64,000 bases of DNA. Source: Bradyrhizobium arachidis. GTDB lineage: Bacteria; Pseudomonadota; Alphaproteobacteria; Rhizobiales; Xanthobacteraceae. Below the pieces are notes generated by a model. It made no database searches and was not told the origin of the DNA. It was given only the letters and a program-made list of their open reading frames with translations. Below, piece by piece: positions 37,523-46,043 of this stretch; the first letter of the stretch is position 1, and each line of letters opens with the position of its first letter. The stretch spans positions 6,014,001 through 6,078,000 of the forward strand of contig NZ_CP030050.1 in assembly GCF_015291705.1 (NCBI RefSeq). Direction: 5' to 3'. Made by a program: the position numbers and the translations under genes.

Positions 37523-40500
37523 CAGCCAGCCACCACGGGTGTGTGGAATGCGCGCTTGCTGAGGGGAATCATGATCGTGCATTGCAACCCGGCCGGATTG
37601 AATGCCATCGTGGTTTGCCCCTTGAACTCGAACGCCAGCGTGCGTTCCAAAAGCTCGGTGCCGAAACCCTTGCGCGGCGGCGGCGTGACCCTTGGCCCGC
37701 CGCGCTCGCGCCATTCGAACACGAGCTCCGCCGGCTCCGTGCTCTCGTCGAGGCGCCAACTGATTTCAATGCGCCCGGCCGGCTGGCTCAAGGCGCCGTA
37801 TTTCAGCGCGTTGGTCGCGAGCTCGTGGATCGCGAGCGCGAAGGTCTCCGCGGCCTTGGGCTGGAAGCGCACCTTGGGGCCGGAGACGCGCATCTGCTCG
37901 CCTTCGCGAGCGTTGTAGGCGAGCAGCTCCTCTACCACGAGATATTCGAGGTCGACGCCGCCTTCGGGATCGCGGGTCACCAGCGCCTGGGTGCGGGCGA
38001 ATGCGTTGAGCCTGCCGTCGAGATGGGAGGCATATTCTTCGACGGTGGTGCTGGAATCGGCCGAGCGGCGGGCGATCGAGCGCACCACGCCGAGCGTGTT
38101 GCGGACGCGGTGCTGAAGCTCGGCCAGCAGCAGGCGCTGCCGCTCCTCGGCGCGGGTGATCGCGGTGACGTCGATGAAGGTGATGACGACGCCGGCGATG
38201 AAATTGTCGATGCTGCGATAGGGCAGGATGCGCACGATGTAGCGCGTGCCGCTGTCGGGCGCGCTCAGCTCGCGCTCGGCGGCGGCGAGCGTGCGCAGCA
38301 CGCGACGGACGTCGTCGTAGAGCTCCTCGATCGGGATGCGCGCCTTGATATGGGCGATCGGGCGGCCGGTGTCGGTCTCGACGAGATGCAGCACCTGCGT
38401 GATCGCCGGCGTGAAGTTCATCACGCGCAGATCGTTGTCGAGGAACACGGTCGCGATCTGCGTGCTCTCGAGGAAGTTCTTGAGGTCGCTGGTGGCGCGC
38501 GTCAGCTCCTGGACGCGGTGCGCCAGCTCGCCGTTGACGGTGGTCAGCTCCTCGTTGACCGACTGCAACTCCTCGCGCGAGGTCTCGAGCTCCTCATTGG
38601 CCGATTGCAGCTCCTCATTGAGCGACTGGTATTCCTCGTTGGAGGATTTGAGCTCCTCGTTGGTGCTTTCGAGCTCCTCGATGGTCGCCTGGAGGCGCTC
38701 GCGCGTCGCGCGCAGCTCGCTTTCGAGACGCTCGACATGCTCGGTGCGCACCAGCACGTTGGGATTGCCCTGGTTCGCCTCCATCGTGCGAACCGGGCCG
38801 TCCTTGAACAGGACGACGAAGTTGCGCTGGCTGCCTGCGCCCTCCTGGATCGGCTCGACGGTGATGTCGACCAGGACGCGGTGGCCGTTGACGCCGAGCT
38901 GCACCTGCTCGGCATGGGCCGGCTCGCCCGTCTCCGCCGCGCGGCTGAGTGCGGTGCGCAGCTCGAGCCTGAGATCGCGATGCACGAGTTGCAGGAGGTC
39001 GAGCGTGGCGGCGCCCGCCGTCGGCTCGATGTAACGGCCCGTCCGTCCGGAGAAATGCAGGATCTGGAAATTGTCGTCGGTGATGACGTAGGCGGGCGCA
39101 TAGCGCTCCGCGATCCGCTGCGCGCGGCGTTCCAGGCCGACGTCGGGCCCAAACGAGCGCACCGGCGGCACTTCGACCGGCGCCCTGCCCGCCGCGGTCG
39201 TGATCGGAAATTCCGGCGGCAGCCGCGTTCCGGTCTCGAGCTTCTTGAAGATGCGGGCACGGCGGTCGACCGGCGCGAACAGCTTTGGATGCCGCGTCAC
39301 GTTCTCGGAATTGCCGAGGAACAGATAGCGGTCCGGCAGCAGTGCGAAGTGGAACAGGGGGATCACCCGGTTCTGCAATTCGGCATTGAGGTAGATCAGC
39401 AGGTTGCGGCAGGAGACGATGTCGAGCTTGGAGAACGGCGCGTCCTTGATGACGTTGTGCTGCGAGAAGATGCACATCTCGCGCAGCTCCTTGACCACGC
39501 AATAGGTGTCGCCCTCGCGCACGAACCAGCGCGCCAGGCGCTCGCCGGTCATGTCGGCCTCGATGTTGATGCGGTAGCGGCCGACGCGCGCGGCGGCGAG
39601 CGCACGGCCATCGATGTCAGTGGCGAAGATCTGCACCTGCGGCGCGGAGTCCATCCGGGCCATGTGCTCACGCAGCAGGATGCCGATCGAATAGGCCTCT
39701 TCCCCCGTGGCGCAGCCGAGCACCCAGACGCGCACCTGCTGGCCCGCGGCCTTGCCCTCGAAGATCCTCGGAATGATCTGGCTCTCAAGCACCTCGAACT
39801 CGCGCTTGTCGCGGAAGAACTCGGTGACGCCGATCAGGAGATCGTTGAAGAGGTTTTGGGCTTCGTCCTTGTCGTTGCGCAGGAGATCGACATAGGCGGA
39901 AATCTCGTCGATCTGGACCACTTGCATGCGCCGCTGCACGCGGCGCAGGAAGGTGTTCTGCTTGTAGCCGTGGAAATCATTCCCGGTCTTGTTGCGCAGG
40001 ATGTCCGCGATGCGCGACAGCGAGGTCGCGGCCGCGGCGAGCACCTCGTCGAAACCCTGCTTCTCGTCCAGGCGCCGCAGATGTCGAGCGTAGACCTGGA
40101 TATGTTCCGGGATGTCCTCGGGCGACAGCACGTAATCGGCGATGGCGGCGGGTCTATTGCTGTCGTGCAGCTGGTCGGCCTCTTCCTGGCTCACGACTTT
40201 CTCGGCGATGGCGAGGCCGCCGTGATCCTTCAGGGTCGCGGTGCCGAGCGTGCCGTCGCCGCCGGTGCCGGCGAGAATGACGCCGATGGACTGCTCGGCG
40301 CGCTCCTCCGCCAGCGACACCAGGAAGCTGTCGATGGTGGCACGCTCGCCGGGCGCCTGCTCGGCCTTGCGGATCGCGAACCGCTCACCCTGGATCGTAG
40401 TGATCATCGCCGGCGGGCACAGGTAGATGGTGCCGCCCTCGATCGCATGGCCATCGCCGATATCGGCGACCTTGCTGCCGTTGGAGTCCTGAACGATCCG

Positions 40501-40692
40501 GCGCAGCCGGGCTTCGTCGAAAGCCTCGTGATGCTGAAGGGCCAGCACAATGGCCTGATCCGTGCCCACGCTGAGCTTGGCGAAAAAACGTTCGATGCTG
40601 TCCAGCGCGGCGGGCGAGGCACCGACGCCGATGATCAGCGGGGACTTGATCTGACGCTCTCCCTCGACCGGCTGGTCGCCGATTTCATTCAT
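37522..40692 (-). CDS. CheB-CheR-PAS-HWE hybrid sensor histidine kinase
   Basis: 1056 residues, cytosolic. CheB-like methylesterase domain (17-200): S26 in 'GASPAALDS', H54/H55, D146 in 'GTGGDGT'. CheR-like methyltransferase (215-485): SAM loop 'LGCATGEEAYS', 'SCRNLLIYL'. PAS (about 525-630), a long coiled coil (650-735) of repeated S-x-N-E-E-L units, a second PAS (735-845), then an HWE kinase: H861 in 'ELQHRVRN', N961 in 'HELATNALKYGAL', W994/E996 in 'FEWRERGG'. The usual G-G after the CheB serine is P-A-A, so that domain may be inactive. Likely a stress- or light-type signal input; its stop overlaps the Crp/Fnr start. Confidence 0.93.
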   Translation of the reverse strand: MNEIGDQPVEGERQIKSPLIIGVGASPAALDSIERFFAKLSVGTDQAIVLALQHHEAFDEARLRRIVQDSNGSKVADIGDGHAIEGGTIYLCPPAMITTIQGERFAIRKAEQAPGERATIDSFLVSLAEERAEQSIGVILAGTGGDGTLGTATLKDHGGLAIAEKVVSQEEADQLHDSNRPAAIADYVLSPEDIPEHIQVYARHLRRLDEKQGFDEVLAAAATSLSRIADILRNKTGNDFHGYKQNTFLRRVQRRMQVVQIDEISAYVDLLRNDKDEAQNLFNDLLIGVTEFFRDKREFEVLESQIIPRIFEGKAAGQQVRVWVLGCATGEEAYSIGILLREHMARMDSAPQVQIFATDIDGRALAAARVGRYRINIEADMTGERLARWFVREGDTYCVVKELREMCIFSQHNVIKDAPFSKLDIVSCRNLLIYLNAELQNRVIPLFHFALLPDRYLFLGNSENVTRHPKLFAPVDRRARIFKKLETGTRLPPEFPITTAAGRAPVEVPPVRSFGPDVGLERRAQRIAERYAPAYVITDDNFQILHFSGRTGRYIEPTAGAATLDLLQLVHRDLRLELRTALSRAAETGEPAHAEQVQLGVNGHRVLVDITVEPIQEGAGSQRNFVVLFKDGPVRTMEANQGNPNVLVRTEHVERLESELRATRERLQATIEELESTNEELKSSNEEYQSLNEELQSANEELETSREELQSVNEELTTVNGELAHRVQELTRATSDLKNFLESTQIATVFLDNDLRVMNFTPAITQVLHLVETDTGRPIAHIKARIPIEELYDDVRRVLRTLAAAERELSAPDSGTRYIVRILPYRSIDNFIAGVVITFIDVTAITRAEERQRLLLAELQHRVRNTLGVVRSIARRSADSSTTVEEYASHLDGRLNAFARTQALVTRDPEGGVDLEYLVVEELLAYNAREGEQMRVSGPKVRFQPKAAETFALAIHELATNALKYGALSQPAGRIEISWRLDESTEPAELVFEWRERGGPRVTPPPRKGFGTELLERTLAFEFKGQTTMAFNPAGLQCTIMIPLSKRAFHTPVVAG

Positions 40693-40934
40693 GGCTCTGG
40701 CAGCTTTCGTTCACCGACCGGAACCAACAGGGACCGGCCCCTGCAAATAGCAGAAATCGATATTACCCCAACAGATCAAAGGCCAAAATGTCCCGAAGTG
40801 TTACTCACGCCCGTACCAGGCGTGGTCGGTCGGTTCCAGCCCGAAAGCCCGGGCGTGCCCGGCTTGGCAAAAGCCGCAATGCAACGAAAACGGCCGAGGT
40901 TGGAGCGCCGGATACGCAGCCAGGGCAGCGGCCT

Positions 40935-41204
40935 TCAGTTGCCCAGATCGACCTCGCGCTGGAGATATGCCACGCGCTCCTCGATCAGCGTCCGGTGACG
41001 CTCCCACTCGACCAGCGTCTCCTTGAGCAGTTGCACCAGCCGCTCCGCCTGACGGGTGTCGTGGCCGCCGGCCATGAGTTCAAGCACGCGTTCTTCCTGA
41101 TCGCGGATGCGCTGCCAGCCTTCCTCGATGTCGTGGTCGGCCTTCACCAGGAGGCTCTGCTCGGCATTGAGCTGCGCGGTGCGTTCGGCAGGGGAGATGG
41201 CCAT
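40935..41204 (-). CDS. small coiled-coil hypothetical protein
   Basis: 89 residues, almost all helix: 'LLVKADHDIEEGWQRIRDQE' 'ERVLELMAGGHDTRQAERLV' then 'HRTLIEERVAYLQREV'. No signal or membrane part. It lies 10 bp after the stop of the stand-alone CheB gene on the same strand, so it may act as an adaptor or scaffold for that protein. No family name known to me. Confidence 0.65.
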   Translation of the reverse strand: MAISPAERTAQLNAEQSLLVKADHDIEEGWQRIRDQEERVLELMAGGHDTRQAERLVQLLKETLVEWERHRTLIEERVAYLQREVDLGN

Positions 41205-41214
41205 GGCAAAGCCT

Positions 41215-42222
41215 TCACGCCTCCCGCTTGCGAACGGGAGGATCGAGCGATTTTAGCACGACGCGCCGGATCATGTCGGCATATTCGCGGTATTCGGCAG
41301 CCCTCACCTCGTACATCTCCGCGACAGCGGCCCGCCCGGCACGCCGGCCCTCGGCCGCCATGCGCTGCACCAGTTCCGCCCGCTCCTCGATGATACGCAG
41401 CGCGACCCGCAAGGCTTCATCCACCCGCCCTTCCTGCTCCTTAGCGAGCGTATCGGCGGTGAAGCCATGCCCGACCTGGCAGCGGAAACGCGTCGGACGG
41501 GCATCCTTGACCTGGGACAGGACGCCGCCACAGGCCGGGCAGGTCAGCGCGACTGGATCGGCCATCACCATCAGGCTGTCGCTGCCGATCCGTTCGCCGG
41601 CGGCAATCTCGACCTCGAGCCTGATCTCGGGCGGGATCGGCAGAGCGGCGCCGGCCTGCTCCCTAACGAGTTCGGACAGAACGTCTCCCATACCGGCGCC
41701 GGGAAAACAGAGATCGATGGTGGTCGCCTCCATCGCGCGCCGCGGCATCTCGTCGGCGATGGCGTCCGCGGGATCCTGGACCACGGTCATCCCGCCGCAG
41801 CGCTTAATGGCGTTGAGGCCGGCGACGCCATCGGAGAGAAGGCCGCTCAGGAGCACCCCGATGACCCGCGGCCCGTGGTTGAGGGCCGCGGAGCGGAACA
41901 AGGCGTCGATCGCCGGACGAACCATGTTCTCACGCGGGCCGCGGCCGAGGAAGACGCGATCCTCAGCGAGCAGCAGATGATGGTCGGGCGCGGCCAGATA
42001 GATCCGACCCGGCTCGATCTTCATACCGTTCTCGGCCTGCCGGACCGGAAGCGGGCCGGCATTGCTGGCGACGGTCGAGAGGATGCCGATACCTTGGGCC
42101 GGAATGTGCAGGACGACGAAGACGGCGGCGGGTAGGTCCGCGGGCAGACCACCCAAGATTTGCTTCAACGGTTGGGTGGCTCCGGCGGAGCCCCCGATGA
42201 CAATGATGTCTCGGTTGCGCAT
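41215..42222 (-). CDS. stand-alone CheB-type protein-glutamate methylesterase
   Basis: 335 residues. Methylesterase domain without a receiver: 'IVIGGSAGATQPL' (nucleophile serine), 'VFVVLHIPAQG' (His), 'LLSGLLSDGVAGLNAIKRCG' (Asp). A C-terminal extension carries a small zinc-ribbon-like C-P-A-C...C-Q-V-G-H and a helical tail. The ATG at 42222 follows CGGAGG; longer starts are unsupported. With no chemotaxis operon nearby it probably serves a non-chemotactic signalling module together with the divergent response regulator. Confidence 0.88.
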   Translation of the reverse strand: MRNRDIIVIGGSAGATQPLKQILGGLPADLPAAVFVVLHIPAQGIGILSTVASNAGPLPVRQAENGMKIEPGRIYLAAPDHHLLLAEDRVFLGRGPRENMVRPAIDALFRSAALNHGPRVIGVLLSGLLSDGVAGLNAIKRCGGMTVVQDPADAIADEMPRRAMEATTIDLCFPGAGMGDVLSELVREQAGAALPIPPEIRLEVEIAAGERIGSDSLMVMADPVALTCPACGGVLSQVKDARPTRFRCQVGHGFTADTLAKEQEGRVDEALRVALRIIEERAELVQRMAAEGRRAGRAAVAEMYEVRAAEYREYADMIRRVVLKSLDPPVRKREA

Positions 42223-42308
42223 GGAACCGGCCTCCGTTTGCATCGTTTGCACCAAGGCGGGCCACCGTCTTATGTTCCTATGGGCTCGAAGCGAATGCCG
42301 GAGGCACC

Positions 42309-42713
42309 ATGGCGGTATCGCCGACATCGTCACGTCAACGCGCGCAACTGAGTGGGCGGCGCATTTTCGTGGTCGAGGACGAATATTTTCTCGCCGACGA
42401 CATCAGCAATACGTTCCGCGCGCTCGGCGCGGAGATCGCCGGTCCCGTCGGTCACCTCGAGGACGCGCTCAAGATCCTGCACGACGGCAGCGTCCTGGAT
42501 GCCGCCGTGCTCGACGTTAACATCCGCAGCGAGATGATCTTCCCGATCGCGCGCGAGCTGAAGGCACGCAACGTGCCCTTCCTGTTCACCACGGGATACG
42601 ACAAGATCACCCTCGGTCCGGAATTCCAGGACGTGCCGCTGCTGGAAAAACCGATCGATCTTCCGGCGATGGCGCGGAAGCTGGCCGCGCTCATCGCCGA
42701 TCCGCAGGCCTGA
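42309..42713 (+). CDS. single-domain response regulator
   Basis: 134 residues, a receiver domain only. Acidic pair in 'FVVEDEYFLADD' (E23/D24), phospho-acceptor D69 in 'AAVLDVNI', T in 'FLFTTGYD', K in 'LEKPID'. No output domain, so it acts by protein-protein contact or as a phosphate sink, typical partners of HWE kinases. It is divergent from the CheB gene with 86 bp between starts and close to the HWE kinase at 37522. Confidence 0.9.
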   Translation: MAVSPTSSRQRAQLSGRRIFVVEDEYFLADDISNTFRALGAEIAGPVGHLEDALKILHDGSVLDAAVLDVNIRSEMIFPIARELKARNVPFLFTTGYDKITLGPEFQDVPLLEKPIDLPAMARKLAALIADPQA

Positions 42714-42764
42714 CACGCAACGAGGCGTCTTGCTTTGCACTTCTCAACGCGCAAGGAGCCGTCG

Positions 42765-42956
42765 ATGATCTATGTACCGGACTCTCCCCTCGACCGAAAA
42801 CTCCTGAGCCATTCGCACGACCTGGTTCGCGAGGCCATGGCACTGCTGCGCAGGAGCGACCATCTGGTCAGCGGGCAGCGTCTGCGCGACGAATTGGAGC
42901 AGGAGCGCCGCAACGCGGCGCGCCGCGACAGGCAGAGAACCGCACGAGACCGCTGA
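42765..42956 (+). CDS. small hypothetical protein
   Basis: 63 residues from the ATG at 42765, preceded by AAGGAG. Starts 'MIYVPDSPLDRKLLSHSHDL' and is charged and helical to the end ('ELEQERRNAARRDRQRT'). It follows the response regulator by about 50 bp on the same strand and may be cotranscribed. Function unknown. Confidence 0.6.
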   Translation: MIYVPDSPLDRKLLSHSHDLVREAMALLRRSDHLVSGQRLRDELEQERRNAARRDRQRTARDR

Positions 42957-42974
42957 GTTCAGAGGTTTGCGGGA

Positions 42975-43055
42975 TCAGAACAGATGCGCGAAAGCGAGCC
43001 AGACGGTCACCGCCAGGCACAGGAGAACCGCAGCATAGGGCAGCGCGACGCGCAA
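42975..43055 (-). CDS. 26-residue membrane peptide (TTG start)
   Basis: A TTG preceded by GGGGAGG at six bases opens MRVALPYAAVLLCLAVTVWL followed by AFAHLF. It is a single hydrophobic helix with one N-terminal arginine. It follows the 43071 peptide gene by 15 bp. No homologue recognised; support is the ribosome binding site, composition and pairing. Confidence 0.4.
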   Translation of the reverse strand: MRVALPYAAVLLCLAVTVWLAFAHLF

Positions 43056-43070
43056 GACAGGCCTCCCCGC

Positions 43071-43166
43071 TCAGCTCACCATCATCCAAACGATTGCCAC
43101 CAGCATCACTACAAAACCCGTGATGGCGGTTGCCACGAACGCCTGTTCGACGCGATCCATTGCCAT
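43071..43166 (-). CDS. 31-residue membrane peptide
   Basis: ATG with AGAGGGG seven bases ahead, reading MAMDRVEQAFVATAITGFVV then MLVAIVWMMVS: a short charged head and one hydrophobic helix. Nearly too short for standard gene callers. It is first of a pair of tiny membrane peptide genes on the same strand. Function unknown; such peptides often regulate or stabilise membrane complexes. Confidence 0.45.
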   Translation of the reverse strand: MAMDRVEQAFVATAITGFVVMLVAIVWMMVS

Positions 43167-43721
43167 CGCAGCCCCTCTTCCAGCCAGGGCAGTCTGATCG
43201 CTTACGAGCCCCGGCGCATTAGGGTATGTGAATCGACGCCCTCCATCTGTTTGGCCGCGCGGAATTTGCCGCATCGCTGCGCGGAAATTGCAGCGCCCTG
43301 GCCTTACGACTTGGCCGTGCCCGGCTCGGCCATCTTGCGATGCTGCTTGGCCAGCATCTCGTTCGTCGTGACGTTCGCCACCGTGGTCTGGATCTTGTTC
43401 TTGAGCCCCGTGACGATATCCGCGTCGCGCAAATGGCACTGGCAAGGCCATGGCCGCCTGCTGATGTCGACACATCCGGACCGACCGCCCGCGCCGCTGC
43501 CGGACGCCACCACCCTGCTCCAGGGCAATGAAGGGGTGATCATCGGGCTCGAGACCGGTAATCACCGCAGGAACCATCGGCGCATCAGCGAGTCTCATCA
43601 ACGCTTCCGGCGTCCCCCCGCTTCCGGAAGCGTACTAGACCGCAGCCCCGGCGCTCGCCCCCCCTTCACGCGCCGGGGCTAGCGGCGTGAGCCTGGAGGC
43701 AGGCCATATCGGAGGCAGCTC
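43167..43721. other. intergenic region without a confident gene
   Basis: 555 bp. A minus-strand frame ending at 43304 reads 'LKNKIQTTVANVTTNEMLAK', which looks coding, but has no start with a ribosome binding site and may be a gene remnant. The rest holds nothing I can support; the right end should carry the CsbD promoter. Confidence 0.4.
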
Positions 43722-43901
43722 ATGGGCAAGACCAAGGGTCTTCGCGAGCGGATCGTCGGCAGGGCCAGGCAAGCCGTCGGCGAGCTCATCGGCGATCAGG
43801 ATCTCCACGACGACGGGAAGGCGCAAGCCGAGCGCGGCCGCGACGAGCAGGGCCAGCCGAGCGAGCTCAATCCGCTGAAGAAGCTCAAGCAGCTCACGTG
43901 A
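43722..43901 (+). CDS. CsbD family stress protein
   Basis: 59 residues from an ATG with GGAGG seven bases ahead. Reads MGKTKGLRERIVGRARQAVG then ELIGDQDLHDDGKAQAERG and ends LKKLKQLT. This has the CsbD shape: basic helix, G-x-x-x-x-x-Q-A-x-G-E-L-x-G-D, and an acidic/Gln-rich middle. These proteins are general-stress induced; molecular role unknown. The DUF305 gene begins 6 bp after its stop, so they form an operon. Confidence 0.8.
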   Translation: MGKTKGLRERIVGRARQAVGELIGDQDLHDDGKAQAERGRDEQGQPSELNPLKKLKQLT

Positions 43902-43907
43902 ATCGCC

Positions 43908-45065
43908 GTGCAGCCGGCTATCTCCCTTCAACACACTGGCGAGAGCACCTCATTACTCTCCATACGTCGGCGGCATTCACGCTGGATCGCCGCTGCCGCG
44001 CTCGGCCTCATCAGCAGCAGCTTCTCGACCATCATCAGCCAGCTCTTCGCCGCCCGGATCGGCCGCGATGCCGCGGTCGACTGGATGACGGTCGCGGCCA
44101 TTCCGGCGCGCGACTGGGCAATCAGCTCCGAGCCGTCGTGGAGCGCGATCCTCGCCGGCATCGCCTTTCACCAATGGGCGGATTTTTCCTGGGCGCTGGT
44201 CTTCTTCGGCGCGCTCGGGCGCTGGACCGCCGATTTGCGGCCGCTGACGATCCTGCTGCTCGCGCTGCCCTGGGCGGTGTTCTCCTCGGCCATGGAATGG
44301 TTCGTGCTGGTGCCGCTGTTTCCGTTCTGGCAGCCCTTGTTCACTCTGCAACAGCCCTACTGGATCGGCCTGCTCGTCCACGGCTCATCCGCCGTGATGT
44401 ATCCCCTGTTCGCGTGGCTGCGCTGGATGCCGGGCGACGCACCGGCACGAGACGTGCGCTTCACCAATGCCTGGGTCACCGGCGCGGTTGCCGCGATTGC
44501 AGTGCTCGGCACGATCGCGCTGCTCGGCAGCATCGGCTACGAGTTGCCGTGGATGGGCCGCGACAAGGATGCCGACCAGGCCTATCTCCGCCACATGACG
44601 ACGCATCACACGCAGGGTATCGAGCTCGCGCAGAGCGGCGCCGAACGCGCCCGCGACCCGCATCTGCGCAAGCTCGCGATGCTGATGGTCGCAAGCCAGT
44701 CCGGTGAGAACAGGATTTTCGAGACCTGGTGGCTGAGCTGGTTCGACACGGACATGCCGGATTGCAGCACGGACGAACGTGCCGCCATGCCGGGCTTCCT
44801 GACGCCGAACGAGATGCGGCAGGTCAAGACCGCGCCGGCGGACCAGTTCGACGCGTTGTTCGTCGCAGCGATGAGCAAGCATCACAGAGGCGCGGTCAGG
44901 ATGGCTGACCAGATGTGGCACAGCCGCGGTGATCTGCGCCTGCGCATCATGGCTCATGCCATTCGCCACGAGCAGCAGGGCGAGATCGCGCTCATGCAAG
45001 GCGTGAGTGGCGTTGCCGCCGTCATCACCGCCTTCCGCAACATGCTCGGCGACAACGTCAATTGA
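43908..45065 (+). CDS. membrane DUF305 protein
   Basis: 385 residues, GTG start 6 bp after csbD. About five hydrophobic helices cover the first 210 residues. The C-terminal 165 residues form a DUF305 domain with 'HMTTHHTQGIELAQSGAERA' and 'AMSKHHRGAVRMADQMWHS', whose His pairs and Met/Asp are metal ligands in the ferritin-like DUF305 fold. Such proteins are often linked to copper or stress. No ATG before codon 60 fits and the GTG lacks a good ribosome binding site, so translation may be coupled to csbD. Confidence 0.75.
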   Translation: MQPAISLQHTGESTSLLSIRRRHSRWIAAAALGLISSSFSTIISQLFAARIGRDAAVDWMTVAAIPARDWAISSEPSWSAILAGIAFHQWADFSWALVFFGALGRWTADLRPLTILLLALPWAVFSSAMEWFVLVPLFPFWQPLFTLQQPYWIGLLVHGSSAVMYPLFAWLRWMPGDAPARDVRFTNAWVTGAVAAIAVLGTIALLGSIGYELPWMGRDKDADQAYLRHMTTHHTQGIELAQSGAERARDPHLRKLAMLMVASQSGENRIFETWWLSWFDTDMPDCSTDERAAMPGFLTPNEMRQVKTAPADQFDALFVAAMSKHHRGAVRMADQMWHSRGDLRLRIMAHAIRHEQQGEIALMQGVSGVAAVITAFRNMLGDNVN

Positions 45066-45180
45066 ACGCTGGGAACCTTGGTTCGGCGAGCCGATTGACG
45101 AACACAGTTCCCTGACCTCACGCGATCATGCGACATGGCTGCTCCCGGCCCATTCGTCGACGCAAACGTATCAAAGGTTA

Positions 45181-46023
45181 ATGCTTTCCGCCGTCCATCT
45201 CGGCCAAAGTCCGACGCGGGCGGCGGGCCATCGGACATCGCATGCAAGTAGGATTGCTTACTCGAGGCTCGCCGATCGTCTGGCGAGCCTTGCCGACCTG
45301 ACCGCCGACGATCTCGACCTTCTCGCGAACATGCCGAGCGGCATTGCGCATGTCGGCGCGCATCAGGCCATTCTTCGCCATGGCGACGAGACGACCCAAT
45401 GCTGCCTGCTGCTCCAGGGCTATTTGTCCTGGCAGAATCCGGAAAGCGCGGATGGGCAGATCACATCGATTTGCGTTGCCGGCGACATCGCCAACCTGCA
45501 CACGCTCCATCGCCCGCGCGTCGACGGCAATCTGATTGCGCTCGGCCCCGCGATCGTCGCCCTCGTGCCGCATCGCTTCTTTCGCGAGTTGGCGGCGCGT
45601 TCGCCGGCGATGGCGCACGCCCTGCTGCTGATGCTGCTGGCAGATCACGCGATCCAGCGCAACTGGACCGTCAACCTCGGCAGCCGCGATGCGTTGACGC
45701 GCGTGGCGCATCTGCTCTGCGAGATCACCACACGTTTGCAAACCGTCGGCCTTGCCAGGGATTTCAAGCTGTCCTCGCCGTTCACCCAATCCGACATCGC
45801 GGCCGCTTGCAGCATGTCCCCGGTGCACGCCAATCGCACCATCCAAGAGCTTCGCCGCTGTAACTTGCTGCAATGGCAAGGCAAGACCATGACGATCACG
45901 GATTGGCCCGGCCTGGTCCGGCTTGCCGGCTTCGACCCGGCCTATCTGAGCATGCGATCCGGGGAGAGCGATCCGCGGCCGGCGCGACCGAGAGCGGTGC
46001 CGGCCGACGTTGCGCTCGCATGA
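45181..46023 (+). CDS. Crp/Fnr family transcriptional regulator (paralogue)
   Basis: 280 residues from an ATG with AAAGG upstream. A barrel domain (about 60-160, 'HGDETTQCCLLLQGYLSW') is followed by a helix and a winged HTH with 'QSDIAAACSMSPVHANRTIQ'. The stretch 'AIQRNWTVNLGSRDALTRVA' 'HLLCEI' closely matches the 36776 regulator ('AIQREWAINLGRRIALERVA'), so the two are paralogues. Its own position after the csbD-DUF305 pair makes stress control a guess. Confidence 0.88.
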   Translation: MLSAVHLGQSPTRAAGHRTSHASRIAYSRLADRLASLADLTADDLDLLANMPSGIAHVGAHQAILRHGDETTQCCLLLQGYLSWQNPESADGQITSICVAGDIANLHTLHRPRVDGNLIALGPAIVALVPHRFFRELAARSPAMAHALLLMLLADHAIQRNWTVNLGSRDALTRVAHLLCEITTRLQTVGLARDFKLSSPFTQSDIAAACSMSPVHANRTIQELRRCNLLQWQGKTMTITDWPGLVRLAGFDPAYLSMRSGESDPRPARPRAVPADVALA

Positions 46024-46043
46024 GCTGGTTCGATTCGTGCATT

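Noticed and set aside
37306..40998. 1230-codon plus-strand open frame opposite the hybrid kinase
   Set aside because: Antisense shadow with no domain; the kinase on the other strand shows all motifs.
43304..43543. 79-codon minus-strand frame with 'TTVANVTTNEMLAKQHRKM'
   Set aside because: The end looks coding but there is no start with a ribosome binding site; left as a possible remnant only.
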